Part shown: one piece after another, positions 1 through 5,788 of the stretch
Layout of the letters: each line of letters opens with the position of its first letter
How positions within the stretch are numbered: the stretch's first letter is position 1
Source: Alcaligenaceae bacterium
Lineage (GTDB): Bacteria > Pseudomonadota > Gammaproteobacteria > Burkholderiales > Burkholderiaceae_B
Direction of reading: 5' to 3'
Length of the DNA: 5,788 nucleotides
Assembly: GCA_029265335.1 (NCBI GenBank)
Contig: JAJUJN010000142.1
Coordinates: 1 to 5,788 of the forward strand
Position numbers and translations under genes: made by a program
The notes under the pieces: generated by a model
Databases searched by the model: none
What the model was told of the DNA's origin: nothing
The model's input: only the letters and a program-made list of their open reading frames with translations

Positions 1-2
1 AT

Positions 3-311
3 ATTGTGTATTCGTCGGCCATTGCCGGTAAAGATCCCGCCACCAACAAGCTCCCGGCAACGCCGCGCGAACAGGTGAAGTTTGCCTTCGCGAACCTCAA
101 AACCCTGCTGGCCAACGCCGGCGCCAGCCTAAACGATGTGGTGCGGGTGTCGGTGCTGCTCAAAGACAATAGCCTGCGCGAGGCCATCAACGAAGAATGG
201 CTGGCCTGCTTTCCCGACCCCGATGACCGGCCTGCACGTCATGTGAGCCCCACCGATTTGCAGCACGGCATGCTGTTGCAGCTCGAGGTGGTAGCCGTGA
301 TCACCGAATAA
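3..311 (+). CDS. Rid family (RidA/YjgF/UK114) protein, 5' end missing
   Basis: This is the C-terminal ~102 residues of a Rid-family protein. The frame is open to the left edge of the window, so the GTG at 6 is probably an internal Val and the true start lies upstream. Family members are usually about 115-130 residues, so only some 15-30 are missing. The visible part begins with the strand leading into a DPAT turn, followed by the helix with FAFANLKTLL and the DVVRVSVLL strand. Near the end, RPAR carries the Arg that matches the essential substrate-binding Arg of RidA, and the Glu of LEVVAV matches the conserved C-terminal Glu. Archetypal RidA is a cytosolic trimer that hydrolyses reactive enamines/imines such as 2-aminoacrylate released by PLP enzymes. 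The segment after RPAR (HVSPTDLQHG) differs from the classic RidA form, so this may be another Rid subgroup with a different or unknown substrate. It ends with TAA, 2 bases before the chrA start, which suggests one transcript. Confidence 0.9.
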   Translation: MVYSSAIAGKDPATNKLPATPREQVKFAFANLKTLLANAGASLNDVVRVSVLLKDNSLREAINEEWLACFPDPDDRPARHVSPTDLQHGMLLQLEVVAVITE

Positions 312-313
312 GC

Positions 314-1513
314 ATGAATCCGGAAGGCGGAACACGGCGCAGCCGGGAAATCTTCCTGGCATTCCTGTGGCTGGGGCTCACCTCGTTCGGTGGCCCCATC
401 GCACACCTGGGTTACTTCCGCACCGCGTTTGTGGCCCGTCGGCGCTGGTTGAGCGATAGCGATTACGCCGATCTGGTGGCGCTCTGTCAGTTTCTGCCTG
501 GGCCCACCAGCAGCCAAGTGGGCTTTGCCTTGGGTTGGCTGCGAGGCGGGCCCACCGGGGCGGGGCTGGCCTGGTTGGCCTTCACGTTGCCTTCGGCCAT
601 CGCTCTGCTGCTGTTTGCCTATGGCGCCCAAGAGGTCGGCGGGCCGGTGGGCGCGGGGGTGATCCACGGCCTGAAGGTGGCGGCTGTGGCCATTGTGGCG
701 CATGCCGTATGGAGCATGGCACAAACGCTGTGCCCCGACCGTACACGTGCCGCGATTGCCCTGGCGGCGGTGATGTTGGTTACCTGGGTTGCCGGCTCGA
801 CGGGTCAGGTCACCGCCATCGCTCTGGGGGCGCTGGCAGGCCTGCTGCTGTGTCGGGGCGGCAACTCGAACGCTCACGGCCACTTGCATTTCCACCTGCC
901 CCGTGGTTGGGCGATTTGGGCCGCGCTGCTTTTCATTGTCTTGCTCCTGGGCCTGCCTTTGGTCGTGAGTCTGACAGGTTGGCACACGCTGGCAGTAATT
1001 AACGCGTTTTATCGGGCGGGTGCGTTGGTGTTCGGTGGCGGGCATGTGGTGCTGCCGCTGCTTGATGCCGAAGTGGTGCAGTCGGGCTGGATCACTCCAG
1101 ATGCCTTCCTTGCCGGCTACGGCGCTGCGCAAGCGGTGCCGGGGCCCTTGTTCACGTTTGCGGCCTATCTGGGCGCATTGTTGCCGGGCTTTCCCTCCGG
1201 CATCTTTGGCGCGCTGCTGGCCCTGGTGTTCATCTTTTTGCCCGGCTTTCTGTTGCTGGTGGCGATTCTGCCGGCCTGGAATGGTTTCAGGGGCTGGCCC
1301 TCTGCCCAGGCCATGATGCGGGGTGTGAATGCTGCGGTGGTGGGGATACTTGCCGCTGCCTTGTATCAGCCGGTGTTCACCAGCGCCATCGTGGCCCCTC
1401 CTGAGTTTGCCTTGGCGCTGTTCGGCTTTCTGTTGCTCGCCATCTGGCGGGCGCCTGCCTGGCTGGTGGTGGTGCTGATGGCAGCGGGTGGCGTGTGGAT
1501 CACGGCTGCGTAA
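314..1513 (+). CDS. chrA: ChrA-type chromate transporter (two-domain CHR family)
   Basis: This is a 399-residue, very hydrophobic inner-membrane protein, the usual length for two-domain (long-chain) CHR transporters, which are described as exporting chromate from the cytoplasm. Both homologous halves are visible. The N-terminal half has FGGP (25-28) followed by HLGYFRTAFVARRRWLS, then FLPGPTSSQ (60-68). The C-terminal half repeats the pattern with VFGGGHVVLPLL (239-250) and AVPGPLFTFAAYLG (274-287). About ten to twelve membrane segments can be picked out by eye. The halves are joined near residues 181-199 by a polar linker with four alternating His residues (HGHLHFH, 188-194), which is unusual. 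The ATG at 314 is chosen because it lies 2 bases after the upstream stop and places the first FGGP at the normal distance. No good Shine-Dalgarno sequence precedes it, so translation may be coupled to the Rid gene. No chrB-type regulator is visible. Assignment to CHR is firm; chromate as the real substrate is inferred from the family. Confidence 0.93.
   Translation: MNPEGGTRRSREIFLAFLWLGLTSFGGPIAHLGYFRTAFVARRRWLSDSDYADLVALCQFLPGPTSSQVGFALGWLRGGPTGAGLAWLAFTLPSAIALLLFAYGAQEVGGPVGAGVIHGLKVAAVAIVAHAVWSMAQTLCPDRTRAAIALAAVMLVTWVAGSTGQVTAIALGALAGLLLCRGGNSNAHGHLHFHLPRGWAIWAALLFIVLLLGLPLVVSLTGWHTLAVINAFYRAGALVFGGGHVVLPLLDAEVVQSGWITPDAFLAGYGAAQAVPGPLFTFAAYLGALLPGFPSGIFGALLALVFIFLPGFLLLVAILPAWNGFRGWPSAQAMMRGVNAAVVGILAAALYQPVFTSAIVAPPEFALALFGFLLLAIWRAPAWLVVVLMAAGGVWITAA
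875..895 (+). other. His-rich linker between the two ChrA halves
   Basis: These seven codons of chrA encode HGHLHFH (residues 188-194), placing a His at every second position in the polar stretch that separates the two transmembrane halves. Alternating His is often seen in metal-binding loops, but a link to metal or oxyanion sensing here is inference. Confidence 0.6.
1500..1513. other. Tail-to-tail overlap of chrA and the outer-membrane factor gene
   Basis: The chrA stop (TAA, 1511-1513, plus strand) lies inside the minus-strand outer-membrane factor gene, whose own stop (TGA, read from 1502 to 1500) lies inside chrA. The genes therefore share 14 bases at their 3' ends. No GC-rich hairpin followed by a T run is present here on either strand. 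The best nearby inverted repeat is a 5-base stem, CGCCG/CGGCG at 1535-1539 and 1547-1551, with no T tract. Transcripts from the two blocks probably run into each other as antisense unless termination is Rho-dependent. Confidence 0.9.
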
Positions 1514-2981
1514 GCGGCTGACTGTCCAAGTTCGCGCCGGTGATTTCGGCGTCGCCACCCAGAACCTGGTAGAGCAACACCTGGTTGGCATAGCGCTCCA
1601 GCCGATTGCGCGCCACGGCGAGTTCTGCTGCGCGGCGGCGCTCCTGGGCGTCGAGCCAGTCTTTGAGCGGCACAGCGCCTGCCCGATAACGTACTTCGTA
1701 GAGTTCTTCGGTGGTGCGACTGGCATCCAGGGCCTCGTTCAGGAGCCTGGCTTGCTCGGCCAGTGCCACCCGAGCCGAAAGCGCGTTCTCCACTTCGGCC
1801 AGGGCCTCGTAGAGGGTCTGCCGGAATTCCACCACGGCCGTGGCGTAGTCGGTTTCGGCAATTTCCGTAGTTTGCTGCATGCGCTGCCATTCCAGAAAGG
1901 GCAGCGCCAGACCGGCGCCCAGCGCCGCCACGGGATTCTGCAGCAGGTTGGCCAACGCGGCGCTGGCGCCTCCCAACGAGCCGGTGAGCGACAGGCTGGG
2001 GTAGAAGCTGGTGCGGGTGGCATCGGTTTGCGCCAGGGCTTGGCGCAGACGGTACTCCGCGGCTCGGAGATCCGGGCGACGGGCAAGCACCTCGGCCGGC
2101 AAGCCGGCGGCCACCGGCGGCAGAGGTTGCACGGGCAGGGTGTTGGGCAGCGGCACCACATCGCCAGGAGGGCCGTCGAGAAGCACCGCCAGGGCGTTCT
2201 GGGTTTCGCGCAATTGTTGGTGCAATTGACTCAACTCATTCTGTTGCTGCAACAGGTTGCGCTGGGCTTCGGCGCGCTCCAAACCCGAGGCGGCTCCGGC
2301 TTCGTATTGTGTTTCTACCAATTCCCGGGTGCGTTCGGCGTATTCGATGCTCGCTTCGCTCACGCTGATTTGTTGGCGCAGGAACGCGGCGTTCCAGTAC
2401 AGGTCGAGCGTGGTGCCGATCAGCAGCAGTTCGGTGCTGCGCAGGTCGGCTGCGCTGGCTGCCGCGGCCCAGTCGGCGGCATCGCGCTGTCGCGCCAGTC
2501 GGCCCCAGAGGTCCACTTCGTAATTGAGGCCAAAGCTCCAGCTGTAACTGCGCTGTGAGCTGCCGCCATCCACCGGGCGGTCCAGCTGTGCCCCTACTCG
2601 GCCGGACGCCTGCGGAAACAAGTCGGTGCGCGCCAAGCCCGCCTGCAATTGGGCACGACGCAGGCGCAGCGCCGCGGCGGCGAGGTCGTTGTTGCGTTCC
2701 AGCACGGTGTCTACCAGCTGGTTCAGGACGGGGTCGTTGAAGCCTTCCCACCAGGGGTCGTGAACCATCGCGGTGGGTACGGCCTGGGTGCTCATGGGAG
2801 CTGAGGTTTCGATCTGCCATTGCGCGGGTATGTCGAGCTCGGGACGGTCGTAAGGCGTTTGGGTGAGGCTGCCGCAGCCAGCAAGCCACAGGCAGGCCCA
2901 CGCCAGGCTGCTGCGCCGCGCCAGGCGGGCGGGCAAGAAGCCGAAGGATACGGTGGGGCAACGTAACGCTGGTGAACTCAT
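1500..2981 (-). CDS. Outer-membrane factor lipoprotein of a tripartite efflux pump (NodT/OprM type)
   Basis: This 493-residue protein belongs to the TolC-like outer-membrane factor group, NodT/OprM lipoprotein branch. It would form the trimeric channel that takes substrate from the MacAB part of the pump across the outer membrane. The N-terminus has basic residues (RLARR, 19-23), a hydrophobic stretch and a lipobox LAGC with the lipidated Cys at 36. The mature start holds the family signature YDRPELDIPAQW (44-55), then DPWWEGFNDPVLNQLV (75-90), the helix with NNDLAAAALRLRRAQLQ, and the strand with NYEVDLWGRLARQRD (153-167). The second repeat contains RRPDLRAAEYRLRQA (301-315) and FYPSLSLTGSLG (326-337), followed by long Ala/Glu/Leu-rich helices. 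The ATG at 2981 is chosen over an in-frame ATG at 3047. It is one base past the macB stop and gives a proper signal peptide, whereas the earlier start adds 22 polar residues inside macB. Only a weak GAG at 2988-2990 precedes it, so coupling to macB is likely. Confidence 0.93.
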   Translation of the reverse strand: MSSPALRCPTVSFGFLPARLARRSSLAWACLWLAGCGSLTQTPYDRPELDIPAQWQIETSAPMSTQAVPTAMVHDPWWEGFNDPVLNQLVDTVLERNNDLAAAALRLRRAQLQAGLARTDLFPQASGRVGAQLDRPVDGGSSQRSYSWSFGLNYEVDLWGRLARQRDAADWAAAASAADLRSTELLLIGTTLDLYWNAAFLRQQISVSEASIEYAERTRELVETQYEAGAASGLERAEAQRNLLQQQNELSQLHQQLRETQNALAVLLDGPPGDVVPLPNTLPVQPLPPVAAGLPAEVLARRPDLRAAEYRLRQALAQTDATRTSFYPSLSLTGSLGGASAALANLLQNPVAALGAGLALPFLEWQRMQQTTEIAETDYATAVVEFRQTLYEALAEVENALSARVALAEQARLLNEALDASRTTEELYEVRYRAGAVPLKDWLDAQERRRAAELAVARNRLERYANQVLLYQVLGGDAEITGANLDSQPLTQP

Positions 2982-2982
2982 G

Positions 2983-4965
2983 TCAGTCTCGCGCCAGGGC
3001 GTCGATGGGGTCGAGGCGGGCCGCGTTGCGTGCGGGCCAGAACCCAAAAACGATGCCGATCAGGGTAGAGCAGGCGAACGCTGCCACCATGGAGGCCGTG
3101 GAATAGGCCATTCGAAAGTCGCTGCCCAAATGGTCTACCACCACGCCCAGGCCCAGCGCCAGGCCGATACCCAGCACGCCGCCGATCAGGCAAACCAACA
3201 CCGCTTCGATCAAAAACTGCAGCATGATGTCGCTTTGGCGCGCACCCACCGCCATGCGCACGCCGATTTCGCGGGTGCGCTCGGTGACCGACACCAGCAT
3301 GATATTCATCACCCCAATGCCCCCCACCATCAGCGAGATCAGCGCGATGGCGGAAATCAGCAAGGTCATGGTGGCGGTGGTGGCCTGGATGGTCTGGCGA
3401 ATGCTGTCGGTGTTGATCATGAAGAAGTCTTCTACTCCATGACGGCGCAGCATCAGTTCGCGGATATGGCGCTCGGCTTCGGCGGGCTCCACATTGTCGG
3501 CGACGCGAACCGTGATGCTGCGCAGGTGATTCTGACCCAGCAGACGATAGAGTGCGGTGGTGTAGGGAATCCATACGTTAAGGGCGTCGCTGGCGCCAAA
3601 CGCAGCTTCTTGTGGCGCGGTCACGCCGATCACTCGTGCCGGCATCTGCCCCAGCAGAATCACCTCGCCAATGGGGTCGACATTGGGCCCAAACAAGGTA
3701 TTTTTGGTGTTGGGGTCGATCACCACTTCTTGGGCTTGACGCCGTACTTCGTCGGCCCCAAACGCGATGCCGCTGGCGATCTCATGGCCACGCACCCGAA
3801 AAAACTCTTCGCCCACCCCCTGGATCGTACCGTTGGCCGATACGTTGCGATAACGCAGGCTCGCCGAGGTATTGACGCCCGGCGTGACGCTGTCCACATA
3901 GGGTTCATGACGCAAGGCATCCGCGTCGCCCGGCACCAGAGTTTGCACCCGGGCGGCCCGTTCGTCGCCAAAACCGGCGCCCGAGCGGATGTCGATGGTG
4001 TTGGTACCCAGCGAGCTGATGCGTTCCAGTATCTGCTGGCTCGATCCGGTGCCCAGGGCCACCATCGACACCACCGATGCAATGCCGATGATAATGCCCA
4101 GCATGGTGAGGAAGGTGCGCAGTCGGTGTGCGTTCATGGCGATCAAGGCCATGTGCAGGGCTTCGCCCAAGCGGCTGCCCCAGGCGCCCCAGCCACTGGC
4201 TCGGCGCGGCTTGCTCATGGGCGGGCGTGCCGGTGCAGGCGAGGTGTCTGTGCCGGGGTCGTTGCGTCGATCGTCCACGATGCGACCATCGCTGATCTCG
4301 ATGATGCGCTCGGCGTGTTGAGCCACCTGCATATCGTGGGTCACGATAATCACGGTGTGGCCTTCAGCGTGCAGCTCGCTGAGGATGCGCATCACTTCGG
4401 CGCCGCTATGGGTGTCGAGGGCGCCGGTGGGCTCGTCGGCCAGAATCACTTCGTCACCGTTCACCAGCGCCCGCGCAATGCTCACGCGCTGCTGTTGGCC
4501 GCCCGAAAGCTGGCCCGGACGATGGTGCATGCGATCTTCGAGCCCCAGGCGTTGCAGCAAGCGGCTGGTGCGTTCGCGGCGACTGGCGCGCCCTTCGCCG
4601 GCGTAGATCGCCGGGATCTCCACATTGCCGAGGGCCGTGAGGTCGCCCAGTAGGTGATAGCGTTGAAAAATGAAGCCGAAATGTTCGCGTCGCAGCTGGG
4701 CAAGTTCATCGGGTTCCAGTTCGCCCGTGGCGCGACCCGCCACTCGGTACTCGCCGCTGGTAGGGCGATCAAGGCAGCCCAGGATGTTCATCAGGGTGGA
4801 TTTGCCCGAGCCCGAGGCCCCCACGATGGCCACCATTTCGCCCGCGTGGATGCGCAGGTTGATGTCTTGCAGCACCGCGATGGTGGTGTCGCCAGCGGGG
4901 AACTCGCGACGCACATCGCGCAGCTCGAGCAGAGCGGAGGCGGTGGAGCGGGGTGACTCTGCCAT
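2983..4965 (-). CDS. macB: MacB-type ABC exporter, fused ATPase and permease
   Basis: This 660-residue protein is the inner-membrane engine of a MacAB pump; E. coli MacB is close to 650. The N-terminal ATPase has Walker [10 protein letters not shown] (49-57), the Q-loop Gln 101 in FIFQRYHLL, the signature LSGGQQQR (153-160), Walker B VILADEP with D177 and E178, D-loop GALD (181-184) and the switch His 210. All catalytic residues are present. A Pro/Arg/Ser-rich linker (about 232-265) leads to the permease. TM1 (about 283-306) contains [20 protein letters not shown]; a large periplasmic domain spans about 307-530, and TM2-TM4 lie near 533-558, 583-612 and 624-645. The loop after TM2, [17 protein letters not shown], and the C-terminal [15 protein letters not shown] are hallmarks of this family. 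MacB is known as a mechanotransmission transporter: ATP hydrolysis in the cytoplasm moves the periplasmic domain to push substrate through MacA and the outer channel. The ATG at 4965 lies 3 bases after the macA stop with no clear Shine-Dalgarno sequence, which suggests coupled translation. The substrate is not predictable. Confidence 0.96.
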   Translation of the reverse strand: MAESPRSTASALLELRDVRREFPAGDTTIAVLQDINLRIHAGEMVAIVGASGSGKSTLMNILGCLDRPTSGEYRVAGRATGELEPDELAQLRREHFGFIFQRYHLLGDLTALGNVEIPAIYAGEGRASRRERTSRLLQRLGLEDRMHHRPGQLSGGQQQRVSIARALVNGDEVILADEPTGALDTHSGAEVMRILSELHAEGHTVIIVTHDMQVAQHAERIIEISDGRIVDDRRNDPGTDTSPAPARPPMSKPRRASGWGAWGSRLGEALHMALIAMNAHRLRTFLTMLGIIIGIASVVSMVALGTGSSQQILERISSLGTNTIDIRSGAGFGDERAARVQTLVPGDADALRHEPYVDSVTPGVNTSASLRYRNVSANGTIQGVGEEFFRVRGHEIASGIAFGADEVRRQAQEVVIDPNTKNTLFGPNVDPIGEVILLGQMPARVIGVTAPQEAAFGASDALNVWIPYTTALYRLLGQNHLRSITVRVADNVEPAEAERHIRELMLRRHGVEDFFMINTDSIRQTIQATTATMTLLISAIALISLMVGGIGVMNIMLVSVTERTREIGVRMAVGARQSDIMLQFLIEAVLVCLIGGVLGIGLALGLGVVVDHLGSDFRMAYSTASMVAAFACSTLIGIVFGFWPARNAARLDPIDALARD

Positions 4966-4968
4966 GAC

Positions 4969-5787
4969 TTACAGGCGCAGGCGAGGGGGGCGACCGCTGC
5001 GTGCTGGCGGAGCTGCGGCGGTGCCGGTACCGCCGATCACCACTTTCTCGCCAGCCTCCAGGCCCGCCAACACTTCCACCTGAACATTGTTGTCGATACC
5101 TACCCGAATCTCGCGGGTTTCGATGCGGCCGTCGGGGTGCAGCACACGAACCTGGGCCGGCCTGCCTGGGTCGTCAGCCGCAGTGGTGGATTCTGAGCCG
5201 GCGGGGCCAAGTGTGGTGGCCGTGTCGGCTGCGTCGGCGCCTGCTTGAGGGGTTTGGCTGGCGTCGGGCAATGGTTGCACGGCGGAAGCGGGGATCAGCA
5301 CAGCGTGCTCGGCTTCCGCCAGCACGATATTCACCTGTGCGGTCATGCCGATGCGCAGCAGGCCATCGGGGTTGGGCACCTCGAACAGGCCGTTGTAATA
5401 CACCGCCTGGCTCGAGCTGCTGGTACTGCTGCTGGCGGCGCCGGCAGAGGTGGATTCCGAAGCGATCGATTCGGGGGCGGGTTCGATGGCACGCAGGGTG
5501 GCGTGAAAGCGACGATCGGGCTCGCCCAGAATCGAGAAATACACGGGCATACCGGGCTGCACGCGAATCACGTCGGCTTCCGAAATTTCCGCTTTGACGG
5601 TGAGTTCATCAAGCTGGGCCATGCGCACTATCGTGGGCGCCTGCTGCGCGGCGTTGAGGGTTTGGCCTTCTTTGGCCACCTCGGCCACGATGGTGCCCGA
5701 CATGGGTGCTGTGATGCGGGTGTAGCCCAGATTCACACGCGCCGTATCTACAGCAATTTCGGCCTGCGCCATTTCGGCTTCCAGCAC
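4969..5787 (-). CDS. macA: MacA-like periplasmic adaptor (membrane fusion protein), 5' end missing
   Basis: These are the C-terminal 272 residues of an HlyD/RND-type adaptor; the frame stays open to the right edge, so the first visible codon is internal. Family members have about 370-430 residues, so the signal peptide or N-terminal anchor, the first lipoyl half and most of the coiled-coil hairpin are missing. Visible, numbered from the edge, are the end of the hairpin (1-16) and the second lipoyl half with LGYTRITAPMSGTIV (20-34). After these come EGQTLNAAQQAPTIV, typical of MacA, and the beta-barrel with VKAEISEADVIRVQPGMPV (64-82) and the MacA-like FEVPNPDGLLRIGMTAQV (135-152). The membrane-proximal domain ends in GLEAGEKVVIG (242-252). 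It would link MacB to the outer-membrane factor and stimulate the ATPase. Two low-complexity insertions (about 107-127 and 173-210) and a basic tail SGRPPRLRL stand out from E. coli MacA as I recall it. The first gene of the block and its promoter lie outside the window. Confidence 0.92.
   Translation of the reverse strand: MLEAEMAQAEIAVDTARVNLGYTRITAPMSGTIVAEVAKEGQTLNAAQQAPTIVRMAQLDELTVKAEISEADVIRVQPGMPVYFSILGEPDRRFHATLRAIEPAPESIASESTSAGAASSSTSSSSQAVYYNGLFEVPNPDGLLRIGMTAQVNIVLAEAEHAVLIPASAVQPLPDASQTPQAGADAADTATTLGPAGSESTTAADDPGRPAQVRVLHPDGRIETREIRVGIDNNVQVEVLAGLEAGEKVVIGGTGTAAAPPARSGRPPRLRL
5158..5271 (-). other. Ala/Thr/Asp-rich low-complexity insertion in the MacA-like protein
   Basis: About 38 codons encode a Pro-, Ala-, Thr-, Ser- and Asp-rich stretch (visible residues 173-210) between the strand VLIPASAV and the strand AQVRVLHPDG of the membrane-proximal domain. 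E. coli MacA has only a short turn at this place, as far as I recall. It is probably a disordered periplasmic loop. Confidence 0.65.
5407..5469 (-). other. Ser-rich low-complexity insertion in the MacA-like protein
   Basis: About 21 codons encode a run of Ser, Ala and Thr (visible residues 107-127, including STSSSS) between the beta-barrel strand ending IEPAPE and the strand YYNGLFEVPNP. E. coli MacA has a much shorter connection here, from memory. The stretch is likely a flexible, solvent-exposed loop, and the frame stays open through it. Confidence 0.65.
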
Positions 5788-5788
5788 G

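Noticed and set aside
1535..1551. A short inverted repeat CGCCG/CGGCG just beyond the chrA stop, considered as a terminator.
   Set aside because: The stem is only 5 bases and no T run follows, and the sequence codes for the end of the outer-membrane factor. Such repeats are common by chance in GC-rich DNA.
239..1726. A 495-codon open frame on the minus strand, antisense to chrA.
   Set aside because: Its translation is rich in Gln, Arg, His and Pro with no membrane segments or family motifs, as expected for the shadow of a GC-rich hydrophobic gene. chrA on the other strand has clear motifs.
2095..2108. GCCGGC-AA-GCCGGC inverted/direct repeat.
   Set aside because: It lies inside well-conserved coding sequence of the outer-membrane factor and is explained by GC-rich codons; there is no further copy or associated signal.
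1488..2558. A 356-codon open frame on the plus strand over the outer-membrane factor gene.
   Set aside because: The translation is Gly/Gln/Arg-rich and low complexity, and it begins inside chrA. The minus-strand protein is a full, motif-complete outer-membrane factor.
2982..3047. An upstream in-frame ATG at 3047 for the outer-membrane factor gene.
   Set aside because: It would add 22 polar residues ahead of the lipoprotein signal peptide and overlap macB by 65 bases. The ATG at 2981 fits the signal peptide and the tight operon spacing better.
2863..4653. A 596-codon open frame on the plus strand, antisense to macB.
   Set aside because: The product is His/Gln/Ala/Gly-rich with no recognisable domain and crosses the macB/channel gene junction. 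It mirrors macB codon bias, so its length reflects GC content and not selection.

Overview
The window is a fully coding, GC-rich stretch from what looks like a Gram-negative proteobacterium. The evidence is an outer-membrane lipoprotein of the NodT/OMF type, a periplasmic adaptor and a MacB-type ABC exporter. MacB resembles the enterobacterial protein closely in its family motifs. A gamma- or betaproteobacterium is my inference; the sequence alone does not fix the genus.

Layout: two gene blocks converge near position 1500. The left block, on the plus strand, is the 3' part of a Rid-family (RidA/YjgF/UK114) gene (about 3-311), followed 2 bases later by a full-length ChrA-type chromate transporter gene (314-1513). 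The right block, on the minus strand and read from right to left, is a macA-like periplasmic adaptor (4969-5787, its 5' end beyond the window), macB (2983-4965) and an outer-membrane factor lipoprotein (1500-2981). Gaps inside this block are 3 bases and 1 base. The two blocks overlap tail to tail by 14 bases, so no intergenic stretch in the window is longer than 3 bases. No room exists for a promoter or a dedicated terminator outside coding sequence. I saw no RNA gene, mobile element or CRISPR array.

Function: the right block encodes all three parts of a MacAB-type tripartite efflux pump: inner-membrane ATPase/permease, periplasmic adaptor and outer-membrane channel. The arrangement with its own NodT-type channel resembles pseudomonad systems such as PvdRT-OpmQ more than Escherichia coli, where MacAB borrows TolC. 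The substrate cannot be read from sequence; macrolides, siderophores, lipopeptides and other secreted molecules are known for the family. The left block pairs a presumed reactive enamine/imine hydrolase with a presumed chromate exporter, probably co-transcribed.

I found no clearly new biological system. The points most worth checking are two low-complexity Ser/Thr/Ala-rich insertions in the MacA-like adaptor, a His-rich linker between the halves of ChrA, and the 14-base tail-to-tail overlap without a visible terminator.
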